Shown: positions 8,635 through 15,845 of the stretch, piece by piece
Numbering within the stretch: the stretch's first letter is position 1
Layout of the letters: each line of letters opens with the position of its first letter
NCBI GenBank assembly: GCA_017621795.1
Contig: JAGASJ010000003.1
Coordinates: 29,755-93,754 of the forward strand
DNA length: 64,000 nucleotides
Reading direction: 5' to 3'
Origin: Oscillospiraceae bacterium
GTDB lineage: Bacteria > Bacillota > Clostridia > Oscillospirales > Oscillospiraceae
Position numbers and translations under genes: made by a program
The notes under the pieces: generated by a model
What the model saw: the letters and a program-made list of their open reading frames with translations, nothing else
Databases searched by the model: none
What the model was told of the DNA's origin: nothing

Positions 8635-8660
8635 TATCCTTGTCCCCGGTTGCATAGGCT
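8632..8660 (+). promoter_or_regulatory. Sigma-E-like (mother-cell) promoter
   Basis: TAATATC (8632-8638) and CATAGGCT (8653-8660) are separated by 14 bases. This is close to the B. subtilis sigma-E consensus KMATATT-N14-CATACAHT and sits 30 bases before a spore-type gene. Inference by consensus match only. Confidence 0.4.
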
Positions 8661-8690
8661 ACTATAGAATCTTATAAGGAGTGATTTTAT

Positions 8691-10178
8691 ATGGAATATC
8701 AACTGGATGTGCAGCACTTCATGTACCTGCGCCAGCTTCATACACAGCCCCAAACACGGGAAGAGACACAGGAATTACGTATCGGTGACGGACTGGGAAA
8801 CATTGGAAGGGTGTTGTGCGCCTGGGGACAGGTGGTACTGCGGGGAAAACAGTGGCAGCCGGACGGGGTAGGTGTACAGGGTGGCGTGATGGTATGGGTG
8901 CTGTATGCTCCGGAGGACGGCGGTCCTGCCCAGTGTGTAGAGGACTGGATTCCGCTTTCTGTAAAATGGCCGTCGGAGCAGAACGAGGGGGATGGTAAAC
9001 TCTTTACCACCTGGCTTTTACGGGGGGTCGATGCTCGTACTGTGGATCTGCGCAGGCTGATGGTACGGGTGACGGTGGATGTGTATGCCGCCTGCTTTGT
9101 GCCGGACCGTCTGCCGGTCTATTCGCCCCGGGAGCTGCCCAAGGATATTTTGCTTTTGGAGAAGAAAAAGCCGCTGTGCCTTGTGCAGGAGGTGGGAGAA
9201 AAAGCCTTTGTGCTGGATGAGGAGCTCACCCTGCCGTCCACCGCACCGTCACCGGAAAAGCTGGTGCGTTACAGCTTGGATACGGAAATCGGAGACTGCA
9301 AGATCATCGGGGATAAAGCGGTATTTCGGGGGAAGGGGCTACTGCATATTCTCTATCGCACCGCAGAAGGAGGAATGCAAAGCTGGGATTTTGAGATCCC
9401 CTTTTCCCAATATACAGAGCTGGAGGACCACTACCCTGATGACAGTGGATTGTGGGTGCAGGCAATGGTTACGGCGCTGGAGGTGGAGGCGGCGGCAGAG
9501 CGCATACGCTTGAAGGCAGGGCTTGCAGGCCAGTATATCCTTACCGCACAGCGGGATTATCCTATGGTAGAGGATGCCTACAGCCCGGACCGTGGCCTGC
9601 AGCTGCAGCGGGAAAAGGTGCAGGTAAAGAACCTGGCATCCTTTCAGAGCATACCGATGCGCGCAGATGAAACGGGGCGCTTCGGCAGTAATCGGGTGGC
9701 AGATTTGTGCCTGAGTGTGGGCCTGCCTGAAAAGCGGCGCAGTGGAAACGGAACAGAGCTGGAGATCCCCGGGCAGTTCAGCGCACTCTATTATGATACT
9801 GAGGGCTTATTGCAGTCGGCAACCACCAAATTTAGCGACACGCAGGCGGTGGAAACGGATCGTATAGAAACCTGGACACAGCCGGATGGTGCGGTGCAGG
9901 CCGTTGCGGGGATAGACAGCACCATTATGCGGGGCGGCTACAGCCTGCAGATCGGGCACACCGAGGATACCGAGCTGATGCCGGTATCCGCGATCACTGC
10001 CGAGGAGCCCCGGGAAAAGGACCCGATGCGTCCCAGCCTGATTTTGCGCAAGGCAGGAAATCAAAGCCTGTGGGACATTGCAAAGCAATGCGGTGCAACG
10101 GTGCAGGCCATTCAGGAGGCAAACGGCCTGCAAGGGGAGGCAGACCCCGACAGGGTATTGCTGATCCCCGTCCTATAA
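8691..10178 (+). CDS. SPOCS (DUF3794) and LysM domain protein, probable spore envelope protein
   Basis: A 495-residue soluble protein. The body contains SPOCS/DUF3794-type segments (for example LPVYSPRELP and the paired GKGLLHILYRTAEGGMQ strand region). The last 48 residues form a LysM repeat (SLWDIAKQCGATVQAIQEAN) ending LLIPVL. LysM binds peptidoglycan; SPOCS domains occur in clostridial spore morphogenesis and coat proteins. No signal peptide is seen, in line with a mother-cell coat role. RBS AAGGAGTGATTTTAT precedes ATG 8691. A sigma-E-like promoter lies just upstream. Confidence 0.8.
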   Translation: MEYQLDVQHFMYLRQLHTQPQTREETQELRIGDGLGNIGRVLCAWGQVVLRGKQWQPDGVGVQGGVMVWVLYAPEDGGPAQCVEDWIPLSVKWPSEQNEGDGKLFTTWLLRGVDARTVDLRRLMVRVTVDVYAACFVPDRLPVYSPRELPKDILLLEKKKPLCLVQEVGEKAFVLDEELTLPSTAPSPEKLVRYSLDTEIGDCKIIGDKAVFRGKGLLHILYRTAEGGMQSWDFEIPFSQYTELEDHYPDDSGLWVQAMVTALEVEAAAERIRLKAGLAGQYILTAQRDYPMVEDAYSPDRGLQLQREKVQVKNLASFQSIPMRADETGRFGSNRVADLCLSVGLPEKRRSGNGTELEIPGQFSALYYDTEGLLQSATTKFSDTQAVETDRIETWTQPDGAVQAVAGIDSTIMRGGYSLQIGHTEDTELMPVSAITAEEPREKDPMRPSLILRKAGNQSLWDIAKQCGATVQAIQEANGLQGEADPDRVLLIPVL

Positions 10179-10185
10179 AAATTAT

Positions 10186-10211
10186 CGCCGCTGTGTGAAT
10201 GCACAGCGGCG
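10186..10211 (+). terminator. Hairpin after the SPOCS/LysM gene
   Basis: A perfect 10-bp stem CGCCGCTGTG / CACAGCGGCG with a 6-base loop; no strong T-run. A second GC-rich dyad (CCGCTGTG..CACAGCGG) follows at about 10262-10285. Nothing else recognisable is in 10179-10411. Confidence 0.55.
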
Positions 10212-10411
10212 TCATAGTGCCACAAAAGGCCCAAACCGTCAAGCCGGGACGGCCTTCCGGCCACCGCTGTGGGGGCTCACAGCGGCGGCCCTGGACGGCG
10301 TGTCGCATCGGGGTCAATGCCGTCAGAATCTACTTTAACGTTTCTGTTTTGCGTATTCAAGAATATCCTGTCGACAGAAAAAGAAAGCATAGAAAAATGC
10401 TCAAATAGGTG

Positions 10412-10440
10412 TGGAAAAATAAAATCGGCTGTGCTATAAT
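10412..10440 (+). promoter_or_regulatory. Promoter of the CobW-type GTPase pair
   Basis: TGGAAA (10412-10417), a 17-base spacer and TATAAT (10435-10440), 33 bases before the start codon. No Zur-like palindrome was found nearby. Confidence 0.5.
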
Positions 10441-10473
10441 AAAGGGTAGAGAATTTGAAAGGAGCATTTTTTT

Positions 10474-11631
10474 ATGACCATTATTGATATTTTTTCCGGT
10501 TTTTTGGGTGCAGGCAAAACAACACTGATCAAAAAGCTGTTGCAGGAGGCTTATGCCGGTCAAAAGCTGATGCTGATTGAAAATGAATTTGGTGAGATCG
10601 GCATCGACGGCGGCTTTTTGCAGGATGCGGGAATCAACATCACCGAGATGAATTCCGGCTGTATTTGTTGCAGTCTGGTGGGTGATTTTGGCAAAGCGCT
10701 GAAGGAGGCAATTGATACCTATGCCCCCGACCGTATTATTATTGAACCCTCCGGCGTGGGCAAGCTGTCGGATGTGATCGCCGCTGTTGAAAAGGTAGAC
10801 GGCGTGCAGCTGGGCTATACCGTAGCGGTGGTGGATGCCGGCAAGGTGAAGATCTATACCAAGAACTTCGGAGAGTTTTACAACAATCAGGTGCAGACCG
10901 CTTCTACCATTATTTTGTCCCGTACAGACGGTATTTCCCAGGAAAAGCTGAATTTGGCGGTGGATATTCTCCGTGAAATGAACGACCACGCCACCATCGT
11001 CACTACCCCCTGGCCGCAGCTTTCCGGCTTGCAGCTGCTCACAGCGATGGAAGGCGGCGCATCTGTGGCGGCAGAACTTCGGAAATTAGAAGAGGAAGCC
11101 CACCACCACGAGGACGGCCACTGCTGCGGTCACCACGACCATGAGCATCACCACCACGAGGACGACAACTGCTGCGGTCACCACGACCACGAGCATCACC
11201 ACCACGAGGACGGCCACTGCTGCGACCACCACGACCACGATCATCACCACCACGAGGACGGTCACTGCTGCGGTCACCACGACCATGACCATCACCACCA
11301 CGAGGACGGCCACTGCTGTGGTCACCACGACCATGACCATCATCACCATCATCACGCCGATGAGGTATTCACCTCTTGGGGCGTAGAGACGGCAAAGAAA
11401 TTTGCGGTCGCGGATATCGAAAAGGCATTGGATGCTCTGGATTCCGGGGAATACGGGCTTGTTTTGCGTGCAAAGGGCATTGTGCCCTGCGTGGACGGCG
11501 GCTGGATTCACTTTGACTATGTACCCGAGGAGCACAATGTGCGTATGGGCGGTGCGGATGTGACCGGCAAGCTGTGCGTGATCGGCGCTGAGCTGAGCCA
11601 GCAGGCTGTTGCGGCGCTGTTTGGGGTGTAA
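10474..11631 (+). CDS. CobW/Zn-chaperone family GTPase with His/Cys-rich repeat insert
   Basis: A 385-residue G3E GTPase. Walker A GFLGAGKTT is at residues 9-17, the metal-binding CICC (CxCC family motif) at 63-66, and the CobW C-terminal domain after about residue 300. Between them, residues about 210-290 hold five copies of a 16-residue unit of the form HHHHEDGHCCGHHDHD, ending in six His. These should bind several Zn or Ni ions. The family delivers metal (mostly Zn) to target proteins using GTP. RBS GAAAGGAG. The next CobW-like gene begins 4 bases downstream, so the two probably work together in metal homeostasis. Confidence 0.9.
   Translation: MTIIDIFSGFLGAGKTTLIKKLLQEAYAGQKLMLIENEFGEIGIDGGFLQDAGINITEMNSGCICCSLVGDFGKALKEAIDTYAPDRIIIEPSGVGKLSDVIAAVEKVDGVQLGYTVAVVDAGKVKIYTKNFGEFYNNQVQTASTIILSRTDGISQEKLNLAVDILREMNDHATIVTTPWPQLSGLQLLTAMEGGASVAAELRKLEEEAHHHEDGHCCGHHDHEHHHHEDDNCCGHHDHEHHHHEDGHCCDHHDHDHHHHEDGHCCGHHDHDHHHHEDGHCCGHHDHDHHHHHHADEVFTSWGVETAKKFAVADIEKALDALDSGEYGLVLRAKGIVPCVDGGWIHFDYVPEEHNVRMGGADVTGKLCVIGAELSQQAVAALFGV
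11101..11340 (+). repeat. Five tandem 48-bp units encoding the His/Cys-rich repeat
   Basis: Tandem in-frame 48-bp units with only a few base differences (DDN for DGH in unit 2, CCD for CCG in unit 3). Near-identical DNA allows copy-number change by slippage or recombination. Confidence 0.85.
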
Positions 11632-11634
11632 GCG

Positions 11635-12576
11635 ATGGCACAGATTCCTGTATACGCCTTTACAGGCTTTTTAGATTCCGGCAAGACCAAGTTCATTCAG
11701 GAAACCCTGGAGGATCCGCGCTTCAATGCCGGCGAACGAACACTGCTGCTGGTGTTCGAGGAAGGGGAGGAGGAATATGATTTTTCGACCTATCCCCACC
11801 AAAATGTATATTTAGAGGTACTGGATCAGCAAACGGTCACATCCGGTGAGCTGAAGGCCCTGGCAAAGAAGCACAAGGCACAGCGGGTAGTGGCGGAGCT
11901 GAACGGCATGCAGCTTGTGGGAGACCTTTATGCCCGCTTCCCGGAGGACTGGGTAGTGGCGCAGGAAGTGATGTTTGCCGATGCCACCACCATTATGGCC
12001 TACAATGCTAATATGCGGAATTTGGTGATGGACAAGCTGATGGGCGGACAGATGGTGGTCTTTAACCGGCTGGAAAAGGGTGAGGACACCACCCATTTGC
12101 ACAAGCTGGTACGTGCCGCAAACCGTCGAATGGACATTCTTTATGACTATTTGGACGGCACAACGGCCTTTGACGATGTGGAAGACCCCTTGCCCTTTGA
12201 TATCGAAGCGCCTGTGGTGGAGATCGCAGACGAGGATTATGCGCTGTGGTATCGGGATGTTACGGAAGAGCCGCAAAAGTACCACGGAAAGACGGTGCGC
12301 TTTAAAGCCCAGGTGGCAATGCTTCGCCGTGAAAAGGGCAATATGTTTGCCCCCGGCCGTTTCGTAATGACCTGCTGCGTGGAGGATATCCAGTTTTGCG
12401 GCGTGCCCTGTAAGTATGAGGGCGCCAAGGGGTTGGAATCTCGTTCCTGGGTAACGGTGGAGGCAACGGTCTCTGCCGAGAAGCACTACCTTTATCAGGG
12501 TGAATTAGGACCTGTTCTGACGGCACTTTCCGTCAAACCTGCCGATCCCGCCGTGGAAGAAGTGGCAACCTTTTAA
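11635..12576 (+). CDS. CobW-like GTPase fused to a DUF1980/YcgQ-like C-terminal domain
   Basis: A 313-residue protein. The N-terminal half is a divergent G3E P-loop (GFLDSGKTK, residues 11-19; the family's GG replaced by DS) and lacks the CxCC motif. The C-terminal portion from about residue 200 carries YHGKTVRFKAQV and GRFVMTCCVEDIQFCGVPC, resembling DUF1980 (TIGR03943/YcgQ), which usually accompanies a YcgR permease and a GTPase. I infer a metal-related accessory GTPase acting with the upstream gene. Starts 4 bases after the previous stop. A bidirectional terminator follows. Confidence 0.65.
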   Translation: MAQIPVYAFTGFLDSGKTKFIQETLEDPRFNAGERTLLLVFEEGEEEYDFSTYPHQNVYLEVLDQQTVTSGELKALAKKHKAQRVVAELNGMQLVGDLYARFPEDWVVAQEVMFADATTIMAYNANMRNLVMDKLMGGQMVVFNRLEKGEDTTHLHKLVRAANRRMDILYDYLDGTTAFDDVEDPLPFDIEAPVVEIADEDYALWYRDVTEEPQKYHGKTVRFKAQVAMLRREKGNMFAPGRFVMTCCVEDIQFCGVPCKYEGAKGLESRSWVTVEATVSAEKHYLYQGELGPVLTALSVKPADPAVEEVATF

Positions 12577-12582
12577 ATAGAG

Positions 12583-12617
12583 AAATTGGGACGACTGATC
12601 GCTGGTCGTCCCAATTT
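12583..12617. terminator. Bidirectional terminator between convergent genes
   Basis: AAATTGGGACGAC pairs with GTCGTCCCAATTT across a 9-base loop. It serves the GTPase operon on plus and spmB on minus. Confidence 0.8.
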
Positions 12618-13138
12618 TACGTAAAGAACAAGTGGGCAGTCATACTCGCGGTCACAAAGCCCACAAAATCCGCGAAAAGGGCGGCGGGAAGGGTAAATCG
12701 GGTTTTAGAGATCCCTGCCGCACCGAAATACACACTGATGGTGTAAAAGGTGGTCTCGGTAGAGCCCAGCATCACCGCCACCGTTCGGCCCACGGTGGAA
12801 TCCACCCCATAGGTGGCCATCAGCTCTGTGCCCACCGACAGGGCGGCACTGCCGCTGATGGGGCGGATCAGCACCAGCAGTGCGGTTTCCTTCGGGATAC
12901 CGAAAACGCGGAAGACAGGCGCAAGCAGCTCTCCCAGCCAAGCAGTTGCCCCGGAGACCCGAAGCATACTGACCGCAACAAGCATCATCACGAATGTAGG
13001 TATCAACGTCCATAAAAGCTGCAGACCCTCACGACCGCCCTGCAACAGCAGGTCGTAGGGGTCTTCTTTTTTGCCCAGTGCCCACGCCGCAACGCAAAAC
13101 AGCAGGACGGGCACAAGGTAAGATGAAATCAGCCCCAT
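12617..13138 (-). CDS. spmB: Spore maturation protein B
   Basis: A 173-residue membrane protein matching SpmB: IPTFVMMLVAVSMLRVSG, LIRPISGSAAL and GSTETTFYTISVYFG are diagnostic of the nucleoside-transporter-like Gate domain of this family. SpmA/SpmB are needed for core dehydration of spores in Bacillus. ATG at 13136-13138 overlaps the spmA stop by 10 bases (translational coupling). A longer upstream reading would lie inside spmA. Confidence 0.92.
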   Translation of the reverse strand: MGLISSYLVPVLLFCVAAWALGKKEDPYDLLLQGGREGLQLLWTLIPTFVMMLVAVSMLRVSGATAWLGELLAPVFRVFGIPKETALLVLIRPISGSAALSVGTELMATYGVDSTVGRTVAVMLGSTETTFYTISVYFGAAGISKTRFTLPAALFADFVGFVTASMTAHLFFT

Positions 13139-13713
13139 ATTTTTCCAAACACCTTTGCACACAATAGTCCCAAGCCTGCCGAGCATAGGGAGCTGACCCA
13201 AACCGCAGGCAAAATATCGAAAGGGGCGGCAGCACCCAAGCTGCTGCGGACTGCCGCCACAGTGGCGGGGATACACTGAATGGATGCGGTGTTCAGCACG
13301 ATCAGACGGCATAGCTCGTTGCTGGCAACGCCGTTTTTTTGATGGTCTGCCAGCCGTTTTGCGGCGGCGATGCCCATGGGGGTCGCGGCATTGCCCAAGC
13401 CTAAAAAGTTGGCGCAGATATTGCCGCTTAAGTACCCCTGCAAGGTGCTGTCGGCCTTACAGGAGGGGAATACCTTGTAAAGCAGTGGTTTCAAAAGCTT
13501 TCCCAAAAGGGCGGTCAGGCCGATTTTTTCCATCACCTTGCCTACGCCGCTCCAAAGACACAGGGAGCCTGCCAGCGAGATCGCTAAAGTGATGCCCTCC
13601 TGCGCGCCCCGACTGATCCCACCGGACAAATTCCCGCCTTGTCCGGTGCAAAGTCCGTAAAAAAGGGAGATCGCTACCATCCCTGTCCAAACCCAGCCGA
13701 TTACCAAGACCAT
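13129..13713 (-). CDS. spmA: Spore maturation protein A
   Basis: A 194-residue membrane protein close in length to B. subtilis SpmA (196), with GNAATPMGIAAAKRLADHQ and NELCRLIVLNTASIQ, hallmark segments of SpmA. The start MVLVIGWVW matches the family; GGGAGG lies directly upstream. A sigma-E-like promoter at 13726-13753 would give a very short leader, which also argues for this start. It is in tandem with spmB. Confidence 0.9.
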   Translation of the reverse strand: MVLVIGWVWTGMVAISLFYGLCTGQGGNLSGGISRGAQEGITLAISLAGSLCLWSGVGKVMEKIGLTALLGKLLKPLLYKVFPSCKADSTLQGYLSGNICANFLGLGNAATPMGIAAAKRLADHQKNGVASNELCRLIVLNTASIQCIPATVAAVRSSLGAAAPFDILPAVWVSSLCSAGLGLLCAKVFGKIWG

Positions 13714-13725
13714 CCCTCCCACATC

Positions 13726-13753
13726 ACTATATGCAAAGAAATTAAAAATACGC
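13726..13753 (-). promoter_or_regulatory. Sigma-E-like promoter of spmAB
   Basis: On the minus strand, GCGTATT (-35, 13747-13753) and CATATAGT (-10, 13726-13733) are separated by 13 bases. It resembles the sigma-E consensus, and spmAB is sigma-E dependent in B. subtilis. The -35 lies in one arm of the adjacent inverted repeat. Confidence 0.45.
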
Positions 13754-13801
13754 CCCATTGCGGTACACTCCGTAAGGAAGTGCGCCTCAATGGGGCGTAT
13801 T
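13747..13801. terminator. Inverted repeat between rsmI and spmA
   Basis: Perfect 14-bp arms AATACGCCCCATTG / CAATGGGGCGTATT around an interior that also pairs. On the minus strand TTTTTAATTTCTTT follows the last arm. It probably terminates the rsmI transcript so that spmAB depends on its own promoter. Confidence 0.6.
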
Positions 13802-13865
13802 CTGAATATAAAAACCGTGTCATTGCACACCGGTGCACAATTTTATTTAAATCTTCACCGTGTTT

Positions 13866-14699
13866 TTAATCGTCTTCCAGAGCGGCTTCGTAAACGGCGT
13901 TTTTGGGAAGCTTCAGCTCCTGTGCTGTCTGTTTTATCGCATCCTTGCGGCTGAGTCCCTGTGCTATCAGCTGGGTGACGCGGGTTTTTGCGTCCTGGGT
14001 GGTTACAGTCTGCTTCTCCGCAGGCACAGCGCCGGCTACCACCAATACAAACTCACCCTTCGGCGGTTGGGTCTCATAATAGGCGATCGCGCCGCCAATG
14101 GTGGTACGGATCACTTCCTCGTGAAGCTTTGTCAGCTCCCGGCACAGACTGATGGGTCTTTCTGCACCGAAGACCTCCTGCAGACTGTCTAAAGTGGCAC
14201 ACAGCTTGTGGGGTGCTTCGTAGAAGATCATGGTGCGCTGTTCGTCCTTCAGACTTTCCAAATGCTCCCGACGGCTCTTTTTGCTGGTGGACAGAAAGCC
14301 CTCAAAGCAGAAGCGGCCTGTGGACTGGCCAGAGATGCTCAGCGCGGTGATCACCGCGCAGGGGCCGGGAATGGCGCACACCACAATACCTGCTTCGGCG
14401 CACTGCTTCACCAGATCCTCACCGGGGTCTGAAATAGCGGGAGAGCCGGCATCGGAAACCAATGCACAGGTTTCTCCTGCGAGGATACGCTCCACGATCT
14501 GCATACCTTTTTGTGCCTTGTTATGCTCGTAGTAGCTGACAAGGCTTTTTTTGATACCCAAATGGTTTAAAAGCTTCAGGGAAACACGGGTGTCTTCGGC
14601 GGCAATGAAATCCGCCTGTTCCAGGGTCTCTCTGCAACGGGGGGAGATGTCTCCCAAATTGCCGATGGGGGTAGGAACAAGATAAAGCATACCGGCCAT
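13866..14699 (-). CDS. rsmI: 16S rRNA (cytidine-1402-2'-O)-methyltransferase
   Basis: A 277-residue protein that begins with MLYLVPTPIGNLGDISPR, the RsmI signature, followed by AAEDTR and VSDAGSPAISDPG of the tetrapyrrole-methylase fold that binds SAM. It methylates the ribose of C1402 in the ribosomal decoding centre. Full length for the family. It lies 11 bases after a TrmN6-type methyltransferase on the same strand, an RNA-modification pair common in Firmicutes. Confidence 0.95.
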   Translation of the reverse strand: MAGMLYLVPTPIGNLGDISPRCRETLEQADFIAAEDTRVSLKLLNHLGIKKSLVSYYEHNKAQKGMQIVERILAGETCALVSDAGSPAISDPGEDLVKQCAEAGIVVCAIPGPCAVITALSISGQSTGRFCFEGFLSTSKKSRREHLESLKDEQRTMIFYEAPHKLCATLDSLQEVFGAERPISLCRELTKLHEEVIRTTIGGAIAYYETQPPKGEFVLVVAGAVPAEKQTVTTQDAKTRVTQLIAQGLSRKDAIKQTAQELKLPKNAVYEAALEDD

Positions 14700-14710
14700 A
14701 AAAAATCTCC

Positions 14711-15400
14711 TTACAGGTGATAAAGCTGCTTAAAATAGGCTGTGGGTGTGCCGTCGGTGTGGTAGAGCGCCTGCTCCTGAATAGTCAGCCCCACTTTTCC
14801 GCCCTTACGGCACTGAAGAAGGATCAGTGTGACGGGTCCGCCTGCCTGATGGCGTAAAAGACACAGCTTTTTCGGCTGCAGGCCATTTTTGCAGGCCTCG
14901 TGGCACAGCTGCGCCAAATTTTCCGGTTTGTGTACCAAAAAGAGATCCCCACCATACTTGAGCGCCCGTCCGGCGACGGCAAAAAGCTCTTCGGCGCTGC
15001 AATGATCGGTGTGACGCGCTTGGGCGCATTTCGCGCTTTTAAATCCTCCGGTGAAATAGGGGGGATTGGAGACGCACACCGTAAAAGAGCCGGCAGGGAG
15101 TAATTCGGGGATGGAACGAAGATCGGCGCATAGACTTTTAAGGCGGTCATCCAAACGGTTTGCCGCAATATTTTTCAGCGCACACTGATGATCAGATTCC
15201 GACAATTCCACGCCGGTCACGGTGCAGTGGGCATCTTTGGCGCACAGCAAAAGACCCAAAGTTCCACAGCCCGACCCCAAATCCAATACACGGGCATTTT
15301 TCGGCAATTTCACAAAGCCGCTGAGTGCGATAGAATCGGTGCTCAGAGGAAAACTGTCGCTATTTAGTTCCAAGGTGTATCCACCGTACAGCTGTTCCAT
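14711..15400 (-). CDS. tRNA1(Val) adenine-37 N6-methyltransferase family protein
   Basis: A 229-residue class I SAM methyltransferase: LDLGSGCGTLGLLLCAK (motif I) and the catalytic NPPY motif (VSNPPYFTGG) of N6-adenine methyltransferases, as in the TrmN6/YfiC family. Early segment LNSDSFPLSTDSIALSGF is also typical. It lies upstream of rsmI with a short gap, so they are likely one operon. The exact tRNA substrate is inferred from the family. Confidence 0.85.
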   Translation of the reverse strand: MEQLYGGYTLELNSDSFPLSTDSIALSGFVKLPKNARVLDLGSGCGTLGLLLCAKDAHCTVTGVELSESDHQCALKNIAANRLDDRLKSLCADLRSIPELLPAGSFTVCVSNPPYFTGGFKSAKCAQARHTDHCSAEELFAVAGRALKYGGDLFLVHKPENLAQLCHEACKNGLQPKKLCLLRHQAGGPVTLILLQCRKGGKVGLTIQEQALYHTDGTPTAYFKQLYHL

Positions 15401-15433
15401 AATTCATCCTCAAACGGGGCCCATAAGAAAAAA

Positions 15434-15466
15434 CAGCCTGCGCCGCCGTAACCGGAGCGCAGGCTG
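15434..15466 (-). terminator. Terminator of the ferredoxin gene
   Basis: CAGCCTGCGC / GCGCAGGCTG stem; on the minus strand it is followed by TTTTTTCTT. Confidence 0.75.
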
Positions 15467-15483
15467 ATAGCAACATCAAAGAA

Positions 15484-15654
15484 TCAGCCTTCCTCGATTG
15501 CTTCAACAGGGCAGTTGTCAACGCAGGTACCGCAGTTTACGCAGATATCAGCATCGATTACGTACTTCTCGTCACCCTCGGTGATTGCCTCTACAGGGCA
15601 GTTGTCAGCGCAGCTACCGCACTTGACACAAGCATCAGTAATATTGTAAGCCAT
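15484..15654 (-). CDS. 2[4Fe-4S] ferredoxin, 56 aa
   Basis: A clostridial-type ferredoxin with two CxxCxxCxxxCP clusters (CVKCGSCADNCP and CVNCGTCVDNCP), each followed by VEAI. It carries low-potential electrons between fermentative oxidoreductases. The start MAYNITDAC is standard for the family, with GGAGGG upstream. Transcribed alone from a promoter at 15704-15731 with its own terminator. Confidence 0.95.
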   Translation of the reverse strand: MAYNITDACVKCGSCADNCPVEAITEGDEKYVIDADICVNCGTCVDNCPVEAIEEG

Positions 15655-15703
15655 GGTTTTCCCTCCAGATTGTATTTTTTAAGCGCACAGGATGTGCAAC
15701 ACT

Positions 15704-15731
15704 ATTCTAACACGGATTCTGCAAAATGCAA
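15704..15731 (-). promoter_or_regulatory. Promoter of the ferredoxin gene
   Basis: On the minus strand TTGCAT (15726-15731), a 16-base spacer and TAGAAT (15704-15709). Confidence 0.55.
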
Positions 15732-15845
15732 TGGTTTTTTCCATCAGAACGTATATTTTTTTACAGGAGCGGCGAAACTGAAAGGATAAGAACACTGACA
15801 GCCCGTAAAAACCGATCGGGGTTCAACTCTTAAGGGAGGGATCAG

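Noticed and set aside
10412-10473. Zur box before the CobW GTPase
   Set aside because: No palindrome resembling the Firmicutes Zur consensus could be found.
11086-11535. Val/Met-rich frame on minus opposite the His-rich repeat
   Set aside because: Low-complexity mirror of the His codons.
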